In this document: piece by piece, positions 10,722 to 24,503 of the stretch | How positions within the stretch are numbered: the first letter of the stretch is position 1 | Layout of the letters: each line of letters opens with the position of its first letter | NCBI GenBank assembly: GCA_030847615.1 | Contig: JAUMIR010000003.1 | Location: 72,116,001-72,180,000 of the forward strand | DNA length: 64,000 nucleotides | Direction: 5' to 3' | Source of the DNA: Gambelia wislizenii | Taxonomy: Eukaryota > Chordata > Lepidosauria > Squamata > Crotaphytidae | The notes under the pieces: model-generated | The model's input: only the letters and a program-made list of their open reading frames with translations | Database searches by the model: none | What the model was told of the DNA's origin: nothing | Position numbers and translations under genes: made by a program

Positions 10722-11329
10722 TTTCTCAACCTCCCAGCCAAAGTGACTCTGAAAAGTGTCTAATATTTCCAGTTATAGAATATTGTGGGGAGGAGATAAT
10801 ACCATACTGAGTACTACATACTACCCATCTTCCCTGACAAACAAATCCATGGTGTCCAGTAGGAGCTCACTTCCAAGTATGCAGTCCAGCTTTATAGTGC
10901 AGTCCTATGTTTACTCAGAAGTAAAACATTCCAGCATACTGTTCACACAATGGCCAACCAGAGGCTTATGGAAGCCCATGAGCAGGATATGAATGCAACT
11001 GTGACCTCCATCTTGTATTCCCCAGCAACTGCTATAAAGAGGCATACTGGAGGTGATATTTAGACCATCTTCATTCATAGCCATTGATGCTCCTAATTCC
11101 CATTATCTGAGCACCTTTAAAGCTATCCAAGTTGACGCCCAGCAATACATCTTATGGTAGCAAATACCAGTTTCACATTGTGCTGTGGAGGCAGATTACC
11201 CCTGATGGATTACAATTTCTAGAAGAAAAAGAAAGAGGGAAAAAACCAATCAGTTAATAAGGAGTCCAGAAGGCCAATTCCCCTTAGAAGCCTGACTGAT
11301 ACCAACATTAGTGTCCTGGGGTACCAAGT
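10722..11329. other. Mostly unassigned interval
   Basis: A short stretch at about 10,890-10,935 ('gcagtcctatgtttactcagaagtaa') matches in inverse orientation a repeat seen at 23,618-23,700. Otherwise nothing recognised. Confidence 0.4.
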
Positions 11330-11580
11330 AAAAACATGGCTCTTTACTAAAGGTTTGGTGGCCTGATTGATTCCATCCAAATTTGCATGTGTGAGTAGCT
11401 TTAAATCATTATAAACTGTTTAATTGGTTATAAACTATCTTGTTTTAAATGTTAAATGGTTTAATATGATTTTAGTCTTTTAATTTATTCTTACTGTTTA
11501 AAAATGTTTAAATTGATTTTATAGTATGCCACATTTAGATCTTCAGATATAGGATAGGGTATAAAATTTTTAATAAATAA
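11330..11580 (+). mobile_element. L2-like LINE 3' end
   Basis: 'aaaacatggctctttactaa' followed by a T-rich 3' UTR and 'ataggatagggtataaaattttta ataaataa', the arrangement of vertebrate L2-type 3' ends and similar to 60,130-60,300. No RT motif remains. Confidence 0.5.
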
Positions 11581-12068
11581 CAAAAACAATGACACATAAT
11601 AGGAAAAAAGAAATTCCCCACCCTGCACTAAAAATCTGAACTAATTTGTTAGCCATTCCCAATCTTCACAGACTCTCGAGAAGGGTTCTCCAACCTTCTT
11701 TTGCTTTTAAATATGAGATTCATTTTGAAATAAAGTTACAAATACAGAACAAAAAGGGGGAAAACATGCACATAACAATACAAGAAGATCATTAATTAAG
11801 GGGAAAATGAAACACTCATTGCACTACTTGGAAAGGTTATGGATAAATAGCTTAAGGAGAAATTTGCTAACTACTGTGGGGGTTTTAATTGTGTAAGATT
11901 TATGTCAAATCATAGCCAGGGGAAAAAAAATATGCAAACCTCTGTAATTGACTGGAAGAGGAGCAGACACTTGGAAGGGCTGGAGATCAAGAGAAATCAT
12001 GGCACTAGAACATCATTTGTAAAATTAGTACTCCTTGTGTCTTACCCCTGCATGGTAAGTTTGCAAAT
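11581..12068. other. Unassigned interval
   Basis: A-rich sequence with no recognised gene or repeat; it ends in the target duplication of the next insertion. Confidence 0.4.
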
Positions 12069-12082
12069 AATCATGGGTCTTT

Positions 12083-12297
12083 AGATTTTCCTTTTTTTTT
12101 TTCCGGGCTGTGAGGCTGTGTTCTGGAATAGTTTCTTTCTGATGTTTCGCCTGCATCTGTGGCTGTCTCTCTGAAGATGTGAGCCGGAGATGCAGACAAA
12201 TATGTCAAAAAGAAACTCTTCCAGAATACGGCCTCACAGCCCAGGAAAAAAACAAGGAAAATCTATGCATGCCATCCGTGAAAGCCTTTGATTTCAC
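12083..12297. mobile_element. 215-bp hairpin insertion with 14-bp target duplication
   Basis: Exact 14-bp direct repeats AATCATGGGTCTTT flank the insertion (12,069-12,082 and 12,298-12,311). Most of the insert is an inverted repeat: 'ccgggctgtgaggctgtgttc' at about 12,103 returns as its complement near 12,240, centred near 12,170, and GATTTTCC/GGAAAATC extends the arms. The 'gatgtttcgcctgcatctgtggctg' core resembles a very common squamate repeat. A 14-bp duplication is long for a cut-and-paste element and fits target-primed insertion better. Confidence 0.8.
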
Positions 12298-12311
12298 AAT
12301 CATGGGTCTTT

Positions 12312-12520
12312 TTCACACTACGCAATTATAGCAATTTGATACCACTTTGCCATTGCTCCATCTTACTGAATCCTAGAATTTGTAGTGTGATGAAGCACTA
12401 AAGCTGTTGGGCTGAGAACTCTAAATATCTCATAAAATTACTGATCCCAGGATTCCATAGGATGGAGCCATGGGCACTGAAGTGGTTATCAAGTGCTAGG
12501 TGTTATCATCCCACTGCTAT
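12312..12520. mobile_element. Palindromic MITE, CACACTACA..ATTATAG family
   Basis: Begins near 'ttcacactacgcaattatag' and contains the inverted pair 'ccattgctccatcttactgaatcctaga' / 'aggattccataggatggagccatggg'. The same family is at 32,130-32,295, 36,812-36,925, 46,439-46,656 and 49,956-50,148. Non-coding. Confidence 0.65.
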
Positions 12521-13219
12521 TTAGAAGGTCGCTTGGGAGATTTCCAACTATATGTTGTTAACAACTTCACTGCCACATGGAATTGCTTGAAGATGTCTGT
12601 ATGTAGAAATCCAGGGTCAATATCTTGAAGAAGTGTATTTGTTGGAGTTACTTCTTACATGATTCACTTCTGAGTGATGTTGCATCAAATGACCCTGTAA
12701 TGAGTAATCTAGAACTTTTGTAGTGTTGGCTGCTTCCATCAATGGGAAAAGTACGATCCAATCTATCCAAATCATTTCCCAACAAAACTGACTCTAATCC
12801 TTTCACAACTAAGAACTGGTAACAGATTATTTTTAAGCCCCTCATCAATTGACAATTCCCAGAATTCTCTAAGGGAAGCCATGGCAATTACGGTAAAGGA
12901 GTATGATGAAACCCACTGAGTTTGTAATGTGGGTAAGGCCCTAAGTGAATAATATTGAACTGGCAGTTATGTTGCCCTTGTTAAAATTTGATCTTACTTC
13001 AAAATCAAAGTGGCATTGTTCATGCTGTTTGATGTTCTTATATTTCCTGTCTTTGACTTGCCAAAAAATGCCAACAGATGGTGAAAAATTAATGGAAAAA
13101 AGCACTAATTTCACTCTTTATTATGCTCCACTGTTGATGGCAGTTAAGTGCTTTGTTCCTCTTTCTCCCTTCTCTTCTCCCTCCTTCCTGCTAATGAAAC
13201 CTAAAGAGAATGACCTGAA
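12521..13219. other. Unassigned interval
   Basis: A 96-codon plus-strand frame at 12,945-13,235 has no recognisable domain. Nothing else is supported. Confidence 0.4.
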
Positions 13220-13560
13220 ATTAACACTGGGATAACCCTGCAGTGTCATCCACACCATTTATAATATTGATCCGCCAAGCCCTCTAAATTCTTCAGGTTA
13301 AAGACAGGCTCTGACAAGTTGAATTACTATGCTGAGAATCCTGTTGGGCTCGCTTAATTCATGAATGCTGCTTTTTCAGCTTAGCACAGTTTCCTAAAAA
13401 CTGCAAGGAGCAAAATAGCAAGTTTGGCAGTAAGTAGCCTTCACAAGTTTTAAAAACAGCAATGAAAAAGAAACACATACCAGACAGCTGGGCTAATGTG
13501 AATTACAGTGAATTGATTCTCTCTGCTCCTCTCTTTTCTCCCTGCTTAGTTTTCAGAAAG
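13220..13560. other. Possible conserved noncoding element
   Basis: Non-repetitive, moderately A+T-rich sequence lacking the decayed look of the surrounding repeats, with homeodomain-like TTAATT cores ('cgcttaattcatgaatgctg') and balanced composition. Conservation cannot be judged from one sequence, so this is only a candidate. Confidence 0.2.
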
Positions 13561-13930
13561 TACATATACTGTAGGATTTTTTTTAAAGGAAGGGACAATA
13601 AAAACAGGTCTCAAGAAATGAATATGTAACAGACAATTCACTTCAGGCATCATTATTACTACACAAGGTTTGATTTGTTTCAGTAGAATCCCCATGAAAC
13701 TATGCACTAACCACACCTAGAAAATGGGACATTACTGAAAGCATGGGAGACAATTTGGTACTAAGTTCTCCTGAATATAAACTGGACAATGTGAATAGAA
13801 ACTGGACAGGAGCAGTATTGTGTTTTTGTGATGGTCCATCAGTTTCACTGAAGCTTGTGCACTTCACTATGGCTTCTTCAGTCTTCCCATTGGATTGTGG
13901 CAGTGCTGACAGATGTGGCTGGCAGCTCCC

Positions 13931-13962
<32 letters not shown>

Positions 13963-14010
13963 ATGTTTATTTATATCCCGCCTCTCCCATGAGGACCATG
14001 TTGGTGGGGT
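13931..14010. repeat. (ATG)n microsatellite plus repeat tail
   Basis: About ten ATG/GAT trinucleotides at 13,931-13,962, followed by 'tgtttatttatatcccgcctctccc', a sequence that ends many reptile LINE 3' regions. Confidence 0.8.
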
Positions 14011-14495
14011 GGTGAATCTACTTTGGGTTTTCTTTGACCTTTAAAGATTCTATCAAAGGTCTGAACCTATACTGTATTGGGGAATAGAGTTCAGTAAATT
14101 GGATAGCTCCTGTATAGACTAAATCCTTGAATACTTCACAAATCCAATGAAAGGGAAGCCACCAGCTCCCAATGAATGGTGATGACCATCACATTCTGAT
14201 TCCTTTTTGGCCAACCTAATTCAATGTTGATTGGTAAATGGAAAGGTCACTGTGAGATAGGGAATAAAATTTATTGCACAATTAGTTGATTTCTTTCTTT
14301 ATCAGGGCCATTATATCAGGGCAAAGCTGAGGCAATGCAAATGAACAAGGATTTTGGGGAAATAAAAAATAGCCAATTTGGGTCACTCCAGTGATTCATC
14401 CATCTCAGTTTCATTAACTGGGGTAGCAGAGAAAGTATACAGTGGATCAATACTAGTCATGAATGCTTTAGAATAGGTCAGAGTATCTTGTAGTG
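14011..14495. other. Unassigned interval
   Basis: No recognised gene or repeat. Confidence 0.4.
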
Positions 14496-14735
14496 CTCCA
14501 GATGTTATTGTGCTACAATTCTCCTCCCTATTGGCTACATTGGTTTAGGGCTAATGGGAGTTGCAACCCAACAACATCCAACAACAAGATGCTCATCCTT
14601 GTTTTAGATTCTAGGGATATATAACACAGGAATGGGGAAAGTGCAGACATCCAGATGATATTGAATGGCAATTCCCATTAGCCCAAGGCAGCACAGTCCA
14701 TGGCGAGGAATGTTGAGAGTTAAAAATCTGACAGC
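14496..14735. mobile_element. Two adjacent short palindromic MITEs
   Basis: Two copies of the squamate repeat with a 'gatgttgttgga..actcccat' core: one at about 14,500-14,605 ('aatgggagttgcaacccaac'), one at about 14,648-14,735 ('ccagatgatattgaatggca'). Related copies lie at 24,938, 29,990, 31,965, 40,077 and 45,350. Non-coding. Confidence 0.55.
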
Positions 14736-15484
14736 ATCTGCATGTAACAGAACTAATGTAATATCCAGGCCCAATTAATTTTTCCTAAGCTTTTTAAAGT
14801 GAACCCTTGTTATTACAGTAAGAAATAATTTCTTATGATAAACATGAATGTAAGGATTGAATAAAGCATGCTGAAAAATGAATTTATGTTGGAGGGACAC
14901 ATCAGTGATGTGCTGGAAAATTTAGCAAATGTGGCTTTTAAAGATCATGCATCTCCCACAATCTTATGGAAATTACAACTTTTTTCAAACAGATATTGTT
15001 CATCAGCTTCAACCTATTTCCCACACGCCTCTCAAGAGTATTCCTCAGTGTTTAGTTGGATGATTTCTTAACAAAAAGCAGAAAGAAATTAATGGGGTTG
15101 GAGGTGGGGTGATAATGCATTGAAATCCATGGGAGTCATTTCATGCAGCCAATGTATGCCCATCACATTTGATTGTGCATTTGGTTGTGCATTCCTTTGG
15201 ACATTAATGTATACATTCCATTGTGCAACACTGCAATTCAACACAAGAGTTGCATAGCACAATTAATGTAGAGCTCTGTGTGCAGAGATTTACACTATGC
15301 CTCCATGTTGTAGCACCTCATCCCTGCTGTGCTGGCAGAGATTGTGGTGGCAGCAGTTATTTAAGAGCTGAGACCTCACTTCAAGTTGAGAGGTTCATCA
15401 ACAACAATGAAAAAATGGTAAGACAAAGCCTGCTGCTGGTTCAGACATCCATCTAGCTCAGTATACTATTGCTAAAGCCTGGGA
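14736..15484. other. Unassigned interval
   Basis: Open frames at 14,868-15,071 and 15,223-15,456 (+) show no domain. No repeat recognised. Confidence 0.35.
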
Positions 15485-15573
15485 AAAGTTACTTCTTTCA
15501 GCTATAGCTCCCAGAATCCCCTAGTCAGCATGGCCACTAGCCAGGGAAGTTGCCAGCCAAAGAAGTAACTTTC
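15485..15573. mobile_element. Short MITE with 14-bp inverted ends
   Basis: AAAGTTACTTCTTT at the left returns as AAAGAAGTAACTTT at the right, enclosing 'agctcccagaatcccctagtcagcatggccac', which resembles the palindromic MITE family at 14,496-14,735. Total about 88 bp. Confidence 0.7.
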
Positions 15574-16199
15574 CAAGCTATCATTTGAAGACTTCTCAGA
15601 GGACAGCCCTCTGTTAGAAAACTTCTGTTTGAAGGGGTATCCACCCCACTTTAAAGATATAAAACATTAGAAGATAAAGGGGGGGTGCGCTTTGAATTTG
15701 CTTATCAGAAAATTGACCCCTCCATACCAGTCTAGGAAGTACACACAAGTCACCTGGTCATATTCTCCCTTAGTATTATTACTATTAAATTATAGCAATT
15801 ATTATTAAATTTGCATCTATACATATACATTAGCATACACTCATTTGATAAGATCTCCATCCACTTTTGTCCTCTTTTTCATTATGCAACTTATCTTTTT
15901 TCATTATTCCTAGGAGCCCACTCTAAACAGGTATGTCTTCTTTCCATCTGTAAAATGTTGGAGGGAGTGATGGTCTGGACCCTACCTTAAGACATGATGT
16001 TTAAGTGGCCAGCTTTCCATAATGGTTTTCTTGCTGCTACCACTACTGACTGATCTGAGGCAATAATTTCACGATCTATATACAAAGGACCTTCTATTGG
16101 CTCCAGATAAATATTATAATAAGAACCTATAAAAATTAATGTGCAAAATCACCAAATCCATCAAAAACCTGCTGCTCTAATTCTAAATGTAAATGAGTT
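15574..16199. other. Unassigned interval
   Basis: No gene or repeat recognised. Confidence 0.35.
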
Positions 16200-16490
16200 T
16201 GGAAGATGAAAGGCCTTAAAGACTGTAGCCATCAACATTTCCACTTCTCCAAGCTCATTTGCACACTCTTATAGCCTTGTTCATGGTGATTTGCATATCC
16301 TTTTGTATAACATGCTTGGGTGAAACTATCAACTCTCCTTCCAGAGTGCATGAAATCAAGCCTTAAAGATCCCATCCCTAGCGCAAGGACCCTTGGGAAA
16401 TCATTCTTGCAGTATTTATCAGCTTCCTGTCACCATGGCTCCCTCTCCTTGACTCTAAAATAAGCGATGACATTCAATTAGCATGCTAAC
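16200..16490. other. Possible conserved noncoding element
   Basis: Non-repetitive stretch containing an octamer-like GATTTGCATAT at about 16,289-16,299 and CAATTAGCATGC near 16,475-16,486. Such motifs are common in developmental enhancers but also occur by chance; this is a weak candidate. Confidence 0.2.
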
Positions 16491-17469
16491 TTGCTCTGTA
16501 GCTTACATAGATCTACTGGATCAAATTGTTCAACAGGGTGTATTTGAGGATGAAATCCATGGGAGTCACTTGGCATACCCATTGCATTTGATTGTGCAGT
16601 TGATTGTGCATTCCTTTGTACATTTTAAAGGTTTTGGTTTACAATTTGTTTTTTGCTTCCCACTGAGTCTCAGCTGAACATTTCAAAGAAGATAAAACAG
16701 TTCCCACTGGGCAAAGATCTACAACAGGAGTGAGATGTTTTTGATTACGGGCCCCCTTAACCCTTTTCATGCTGAGTGGTGCTGATAGTTGTCAGCCAAA
16801 CATCTGAAAAGCCAAAGCTGCTTCATCCCAGTCTATGGAGTGGACCTGCAGCTTTTTCCTTTAGCTGGCAATGAAATTTTTGCTCTGGGCCATGCCATGG
16901 ATAAGCTTTCATGAGAAATGATAAAAATGTGTATAACTGAGTAGCACTGCAGGCTTGTTGTCTCCATTTTTTGGGGGAGGGGGTAACTCTAAGAATATTT
17001 GAAAATATGTGAAAAATGGAAGAAAAATAGGGTTCCTGAGTGGGTTGGGTTTTTTTTTGCCAAACATGCATGTGAGTTTTTCTTGTGAAGAAAAGAGACA
17101 GCCCCAGACTTACCTGGAGGCCATTTAGCAGTCTGTTGTAGGGAGCAAAAGGTGGAGGCTTGGAACTATATCTCCCTTTCCCAGGATCCCATGCAGTTTT
17201 GGGCAGGCTTCCTGTAGCAGCAGGAAAACCTGCCAATTAGATTTGGTGCAGTTCCCCATGGGTGGGTCTTCAGCAAGTGAAGGCAAACTTTTCACTTTGG
17301 GATGGCAGGAGTGCATAAAAGTGTGGTTACTGCTGAACAGGCCTCAGTCAAGTTTTGTTCCTTGTCCCACCATCCCTTCCCATAACAATTGTAAAAAACA
17401 TATCTCACAACCTTGGCAGTTTAGCATGGTATCATATCCAGTTTTGTGGGCAGATTAGGCCTGGGTACC
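16491..17469. other. Unassigned interval
   Basis: Contains overlapping minus-strand frames (137 codons at 16,823-17,236) without recognisable motifs and an internal T run near 17,049. It may be older LTR-type sequence but I cannot show it. Confidence 0.3.
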
Positions 17470-17731
17470 TGTCATACTCAATGGGTCATGCCCAATCTGG
17501 GGTGGCAGGAGACACAGCTTCACACCCAGGTGAGGAGTGAGCCATACCGAGGTTTGCACCCACATAGCATCCTACTTGCCATCTTTCCAGTGGTTACCAG
17601 CATTTCAGCTGGGTGAGTGGTTCACTGAGCAACAGTCAGGTTGGCAATGCAGGGATCCAATCCCATCTGGGCCAAGCCTTCTACAGCTGTAACTAATAAA
17701 AGTTGTAATCTTTCTCTTTCCAAATTTACAA
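17470..17731 (+). mobile_element. Possible LTR fragment
   Basis: Runs from TGTCATACTC to AATTTACA and has a polyadenylation-like AATAAAAG at about 17,697 followed by a T-rich stretch, as in an R-U5 junction. No target duplication or primer-binding site found. Confidence 0.25.
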
Positions 17732-17814
17732 GGGTCTGTGCATTATTTGCTGAAGCATCACCCCTCATGATTTTGCTGCTGAGCACTGCAACAGTGTTTT
17801 TTTGGAAAGAAAAC

Positions 17815-17915
17815 CAGTTTCCTGCACAGAAAGCAGAAAAATAGCATTTCTTCACACATAGTTCTGTGCAGGAAACTTGTTTCCTGCACAGAAAATGCTA
17901 TTTTCTGCACCAAAA
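17815..17915. repeat. Short palindrome cluster
   Basis: TTCTGTGCAGGAAAC tt GTTTCCTGCACAGAA is a perfect 15-bp inverted repeat at about 17,863-17,894. A third copy of the arm lies at about 17,818-17,831 and an AATGCTATTTTCTGC block pairs with GCAGAAAAATAGCATT upstream, so the whole 100 bp can fold. Confidence 0.8.
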
Positions 17916-18739
17916 CTTCCCATGTGCCTTTTTTTTTGTTATTTGAACAGAAGAAATCCCAAAGTGTGAATAGTCTTTGAAAATTGCACAGTTTTTGATG
18001 ACTTTCTTACAAAGAGGGAAAAAGATGGTAAAATTATTCATTCTTGCCTGCAAGAATGAAATTTATGTAGATTTACATTCCCACTTTCCCTCTAGTGCAT
18101 GCAAACTTCTGTTCCTATTAAGGTTATACACATGGAGAGTGAGACTTGCATTTGTTCAAAGCTCAGTCAAACACCTTGCCATGTAGAACCTCAGACACAC
18201 ATGCTGTACTCTATGTGAACTGTCAAATAGGAAAAAGGCAGGAGGGAAATGGTACTGGAGAGGAAACACACAGAGAGCAGAACAAGGAAAAGAAGGCTTC
18301 AAAGTGAGGCTGCAAAGGCCACACATAGGGGTAGTCCAGATGGTGAAATAAATCCTCATGGAATCCCAATTTGTCCAAATGGGATCCCACAGTGTTCCGT
18401 CCTTTTTGGAGAGAGGGGGAGCAAAAGTCGGGGGAAGGTCTGTGGCAAAATGCTCTGGGACTTTGCCTGAGTTTTTTGACAACTGTGGGAGAAATGCACA
18501 CTCCCGCATGTTAGGACAACCAAATTGCAACACAGTGCATTATTGAAGAGGACAGCTGATTGGTTGGACATGCGCAGGGGGCAGAGCTTGCTAACAGGTC
18601 AGATCCCAGAACCACAATGTTGGATTGTGCACCGTAGTGATTGTGCACTCCAGTGATGAAACAGCCTTTCCTTCCTTCATTTTTTTCATTATTTCAGCCA
18701 AAGATTGCTCTTCTGCACCTTGGAATTAGTTTTTTAAAA
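17916..18739. other. Unassigned interval
   Basis: Open frames on both strands around 18,156-18,571 overlap one another and have no family resemblance. No repeat recognised. Confidence 0.35.
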
Positions 18740-18761
18740 AATACCGCCTAGCAGGGGCAAT

Positions 18762-20391
18762 TTGGGGAGTAAAGAACTGGGAGATTCACTGGCATGCCTC
18801 TGTGTGAACAGCAAACATGGAGAGCTTTGCACACCAGTGACCTTGCAAAAAAAAAAAAAATTGTTGAGACAGATTACAGCTGCTGTGAATTGGTGTATGT
18901 GTGCACCAATCCACATTTGGAAGATAAGACAACTTGAGGCCCGATTAGCTACTATACAGCATATTAGGGAGCAGGAGGTTTTCTTAGACAGAGTGAAGCA
19001 GAAGGTCCTGGTTCAGGAACATGCATGGGATGTCTCTCTGGAAGAAGTTAGTAACGATACACAGGAGGTTGGTGTTTGGAAGAATGTGACTTGTAGAAGG
19101 AGAAGGGACAGGAGCCATTCTATGAGTTTGGCACTACAGAACTGGTTTGAAGCTCTTTCCCTTGTCAGTGATGACAAGGACCAGGAAGGAGAGCAGCACA
19201 GCCAGGCCTCAGAGAAGGTGCATGAGACCTTGGATGGTTCAGCACACAGATTGGCCTCTGCCAATCCTTGGAGGAGGCATATGATGGTGGTAAGAGACTC
19301 TTTGCTGAGGGGTACAGAATCAGTAGTTTGTAGGCCTGATAAGATGTCTCGAGAGGTGTGCTGTCTCCCAGGTGCAAAAATCTGAAATGTAACGGACAGG
19401 CTCGAGATTCATGATGCCTACTGACCATTATCCCTTCCTTTTGGTCCACTTGGGAACCAATGATACTGCAAGTGTAGGGGTGTATGAGTCTAAAATTAAA
19501 ATTTTATTAAAGATTCCAGGGATCTAGCCCCTTTTAAAAAATATCTTCTTTAAAAAGTTAAAAAAAAAAACTTCCTTCCAAAGTAAGCAGAGTAAAGGCA
19601 TCGGAATGCAGAAACCAGCTCAATAAGCATTTATATGTGTGCTCTGATCACCCATTCAATTAGACTCATTAAACAACAAAGACATCTGTTTAAAAATGCA
19701 TATCAAAAGTTTACTGAGAGTATATCAATCTTAATCTACATATACAAAACAAATCTAAAGGTCCTTAACTAATTAAAAGGATTAGGTTAGGATAGTAACT
19801 CACCCAGTCTTGGGAGCTTTTACTCTTTTCTTCATGCCTGTAAGTTAGATGTATGCAATGAATGCAAGAAAGGGGAAAAGTGAGGGCAGCATCATGTTGA
19901 AGCTGCAAGAGGGTAAAAGGGTAAAAGCAAGACTAAAGATGGCTACAGCCACATGGAGACAAACTTAAAAGGGAACTTACACAAAGTGTAATAAAGTATT
20001 TAAATTAGGAGGTCATGTGATGAATGACCCATTGCTCCTGTTGGCTGAAGTTGCCTAGGGAAAGAAGAAAGGGGAGTGGAAAAAACTCATGCATGCAGGG
20101 AAATTCCTAAACTGAACTTAACATGGGATACACAAGATTGTATTGCATTATAATTTCCCCACAGCAAGGCATAACCTTCAGAATAGCAAAAGAGATTATG
20201 AGGCTCTGGGTAGGAGACTGAGGGACTTGGATACACAGGTAGTCATTTTGTCTGTCCTTTCAGTGGAAGGGCATGGCCCAGGAAGGGAGAGAGGTGAACA
20301 ACTGGCTGCACAGGTGGTGCTGCCAGGAATGATTTGGCTTCCTGGACCATGGGATGTGGTTTCATGGAGGTGGACTTCTGGAAAGGGATAG
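18762..20391 (+). pseudogene. CR1 ORF1 (SGNH-esterase type), split and decayed
   Basis: ORF1 of CR1 elements encodes a nucleic-acid-binding protein with an SGNH/GDSL-like esterase domain. The N-terminal part shows IRQLEARLATIQHIREQEVF, a coiled-coil-like segment. The esterase core begins VVRDSLLRGTE (block I; the usual Gly before Asp-Ser-Leu is Arg here) and continues CRPDKMSREVCCLPGA. Block III, HLGTNDTAS, lies at about 19,449-19,475, right where the LTR enters. After the LTR the frame resumes as RDYEALGRRLRDLDTQVV. A stop at 19,385 and further changes kill the frame, independently of the insertion. Confidence 0.85.
19473..20163 (-). mobile_element. Solo LTR, 691 bp, 5-bp target duplication
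   Basis: On the plus strand it starts TGTAGGGG and ends TTCCCCACA, so the ends form the TG..CA inverted pair of LTRs with a longer TGTRGGGG match. GCAAG precedes it (19,468-19,472) and follows it (20,164-20,168), an exact 5-bp duplication inside CR1 ORF1. On the minus strand AATAAA (19,503-19,508) lies about 30 bases before the 3' end, which sets the orientation. No internal region is present: recombination between paired LTRs would leave this. The length and duplication fit an endogenous-retrovirus or Ty3-type element; the family is not determined. Confidence 0.92.
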
Positions 20392-20600
20392 GTTGCACCC
20401 CACAGCAGTTGGCAGGAATGTTTTTTCTAAGAGGATCAACAATCTGATCAGGTGGGCTGAGTTGTGTGGGGTAGGGAGATAGTATTAATGAGGACAGGAG
20501 TTCATCAAGTGCTGGAGATAATAGCCCAAATGTTATAAAGACAACAAGGCAATTAGTACAAGAACTCAACAGTGGGAGGAATAAAACCTTTAAAAGGCAG

Positions 20601-23369
<2,769 letters not shown>

Positions 23370-23461
23370 ATACTTTGATTGTTAATTCCTGCATGGCAGG
23401 GGGTTGGACTGGATGGCCCTTGTGGTCTCTTCCAACTCTACAATACTATGATTCTATGATT

Positions 23462-24020
23462 TTATTCCCTCTTCTAGACTGGCTCTGAGTGAGCTGCTTA
23501 TGTTCTCTTAGAACAGAGCCCATGAGAATCCCTTGAACATGGAGGACAGGACATTTCTAAAACACTTAACAAATATTAGTGCTCTCAAATAATATTGCTG
23601 CCTGAAAACACAAAATGAAGGCTGCAATCTTATGCCCACTTACCTCTGGAAGCAAGCCCCATTGAGCACAGTGGGACTGACTTCTAAATAAACATTTTCT
23701 GGACTGGCCTGCACTTCAAAGAGCTATTTTTATGAGGGAAAAAAAGCCAGTGCTATGAATATAATTTGCAGTTGAGACATCAATGTGTTTAAGATGGCTG
23801 CTTTACTGGGGGTTAGGATGTAATCACTGTCTTGCTGTGTAGGTGTGTATCAGATGCTCACTGACAAATATAGAATTAACAACAGACAGATTAGCTCTAT
23901 TATAAATGTTGTACACCAAACCCGTGAAGAGGGAAGGATGGTAGCCTCATCCTATTCTCTGTCTTTAGCTCCATTGCCCTCTATGCATGGAGGGTAGCAG
24001 ATCTGAAGAGAAGAGCCTCC
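23462..24020. other. Mostly unassigned, with an old repeat fragment
   Basis: About 23,618-23,700 holds 'gcaatcttatgcccacttacctctgg..gtgggactgacttct', a repeat frequent in squamates, of uncertain class. The rest is unassigned. Confidence 0.4.
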
Positions 24021-24100
24021 ACTACCTGTGGGAGGATCTCCATGTGATGTAAAAGGTTGTTTTTTCAGAATTCACATGGAGAACTCCTGCAGATAATGGA
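24021..24100. repeat. Short inverted repeat
   Basis: 'gggaggatctccatgtga' and 'tcacatggagaactcctgcag' form a hairpin with a 25-base loop shortly upstream of the large fold-back. Confidence 0.6.
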
Positions 24101-24174
24101 CCTGTTACCCTCTATGTATAGGAAGGTGGCAAAAGTGACAACTGATGGAGGCGGCACTAGTGTACTGCCCCTTC

Positions 24175-24503
24175 GGACTTTTTCGGATAAGCTAATTGTA
24201 GCGCTAGCAGCCTCGCCATGTTGCGAGGCTGCAGCGCTGCAGGGCGTACCTTTTGGATGATGCCCATCCCTGCCGGTACTGTTGCGGTACCACAGGGACA
24301 TTTGACTGGAATATTTTGGAGATTTTTACTCACGATCAACTTTCGTGAGTAAAAATCTCCAAAATATTCCAGTCAAATGTCCCTGCGGTACCGCAACAGT
24401 ACCGGCAGGGACGGGCGTCATCCGAAAGGGACGCCCTGCAGCGCTGCAGCCTCGCAATGTGGCGAGGCTGCTAGCGCTACAATTAGCTTGTCCGAAAAAG
24501 TCC
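24175..24503. mobile_element. Fold-back element, 329 bp, nested palindromes
   Basis: Two arms of about 160 bp, roughly 93% identical by eye, meet at ACTCACGA tcaactt TCGTGAGT (centre about 24,339). The ends are GGACTTTTTCGGA and TCCGAAAAAGTCC and TTC stands on both sides (24,172-24,174 and 24,504-24,506), a 3-bp duplication. Each arm contains its own palindromes: GCAGCCTCGC..GCGAGGCTGC, TAGCGCTA and GCAGCGCTGC. It has no coding capacity and would need a transposase in trans. The GGA tip and 3-bp duplication match the MITE family at 26,704 and 35,066. Confidence 0.92.

Noticed and set aside
18156..18571. Overlapping frames of up to 125 codons on both strands
   Set aside because: No shared domain and no codon pattern; they overlap one another in antisense, as expected by chance.
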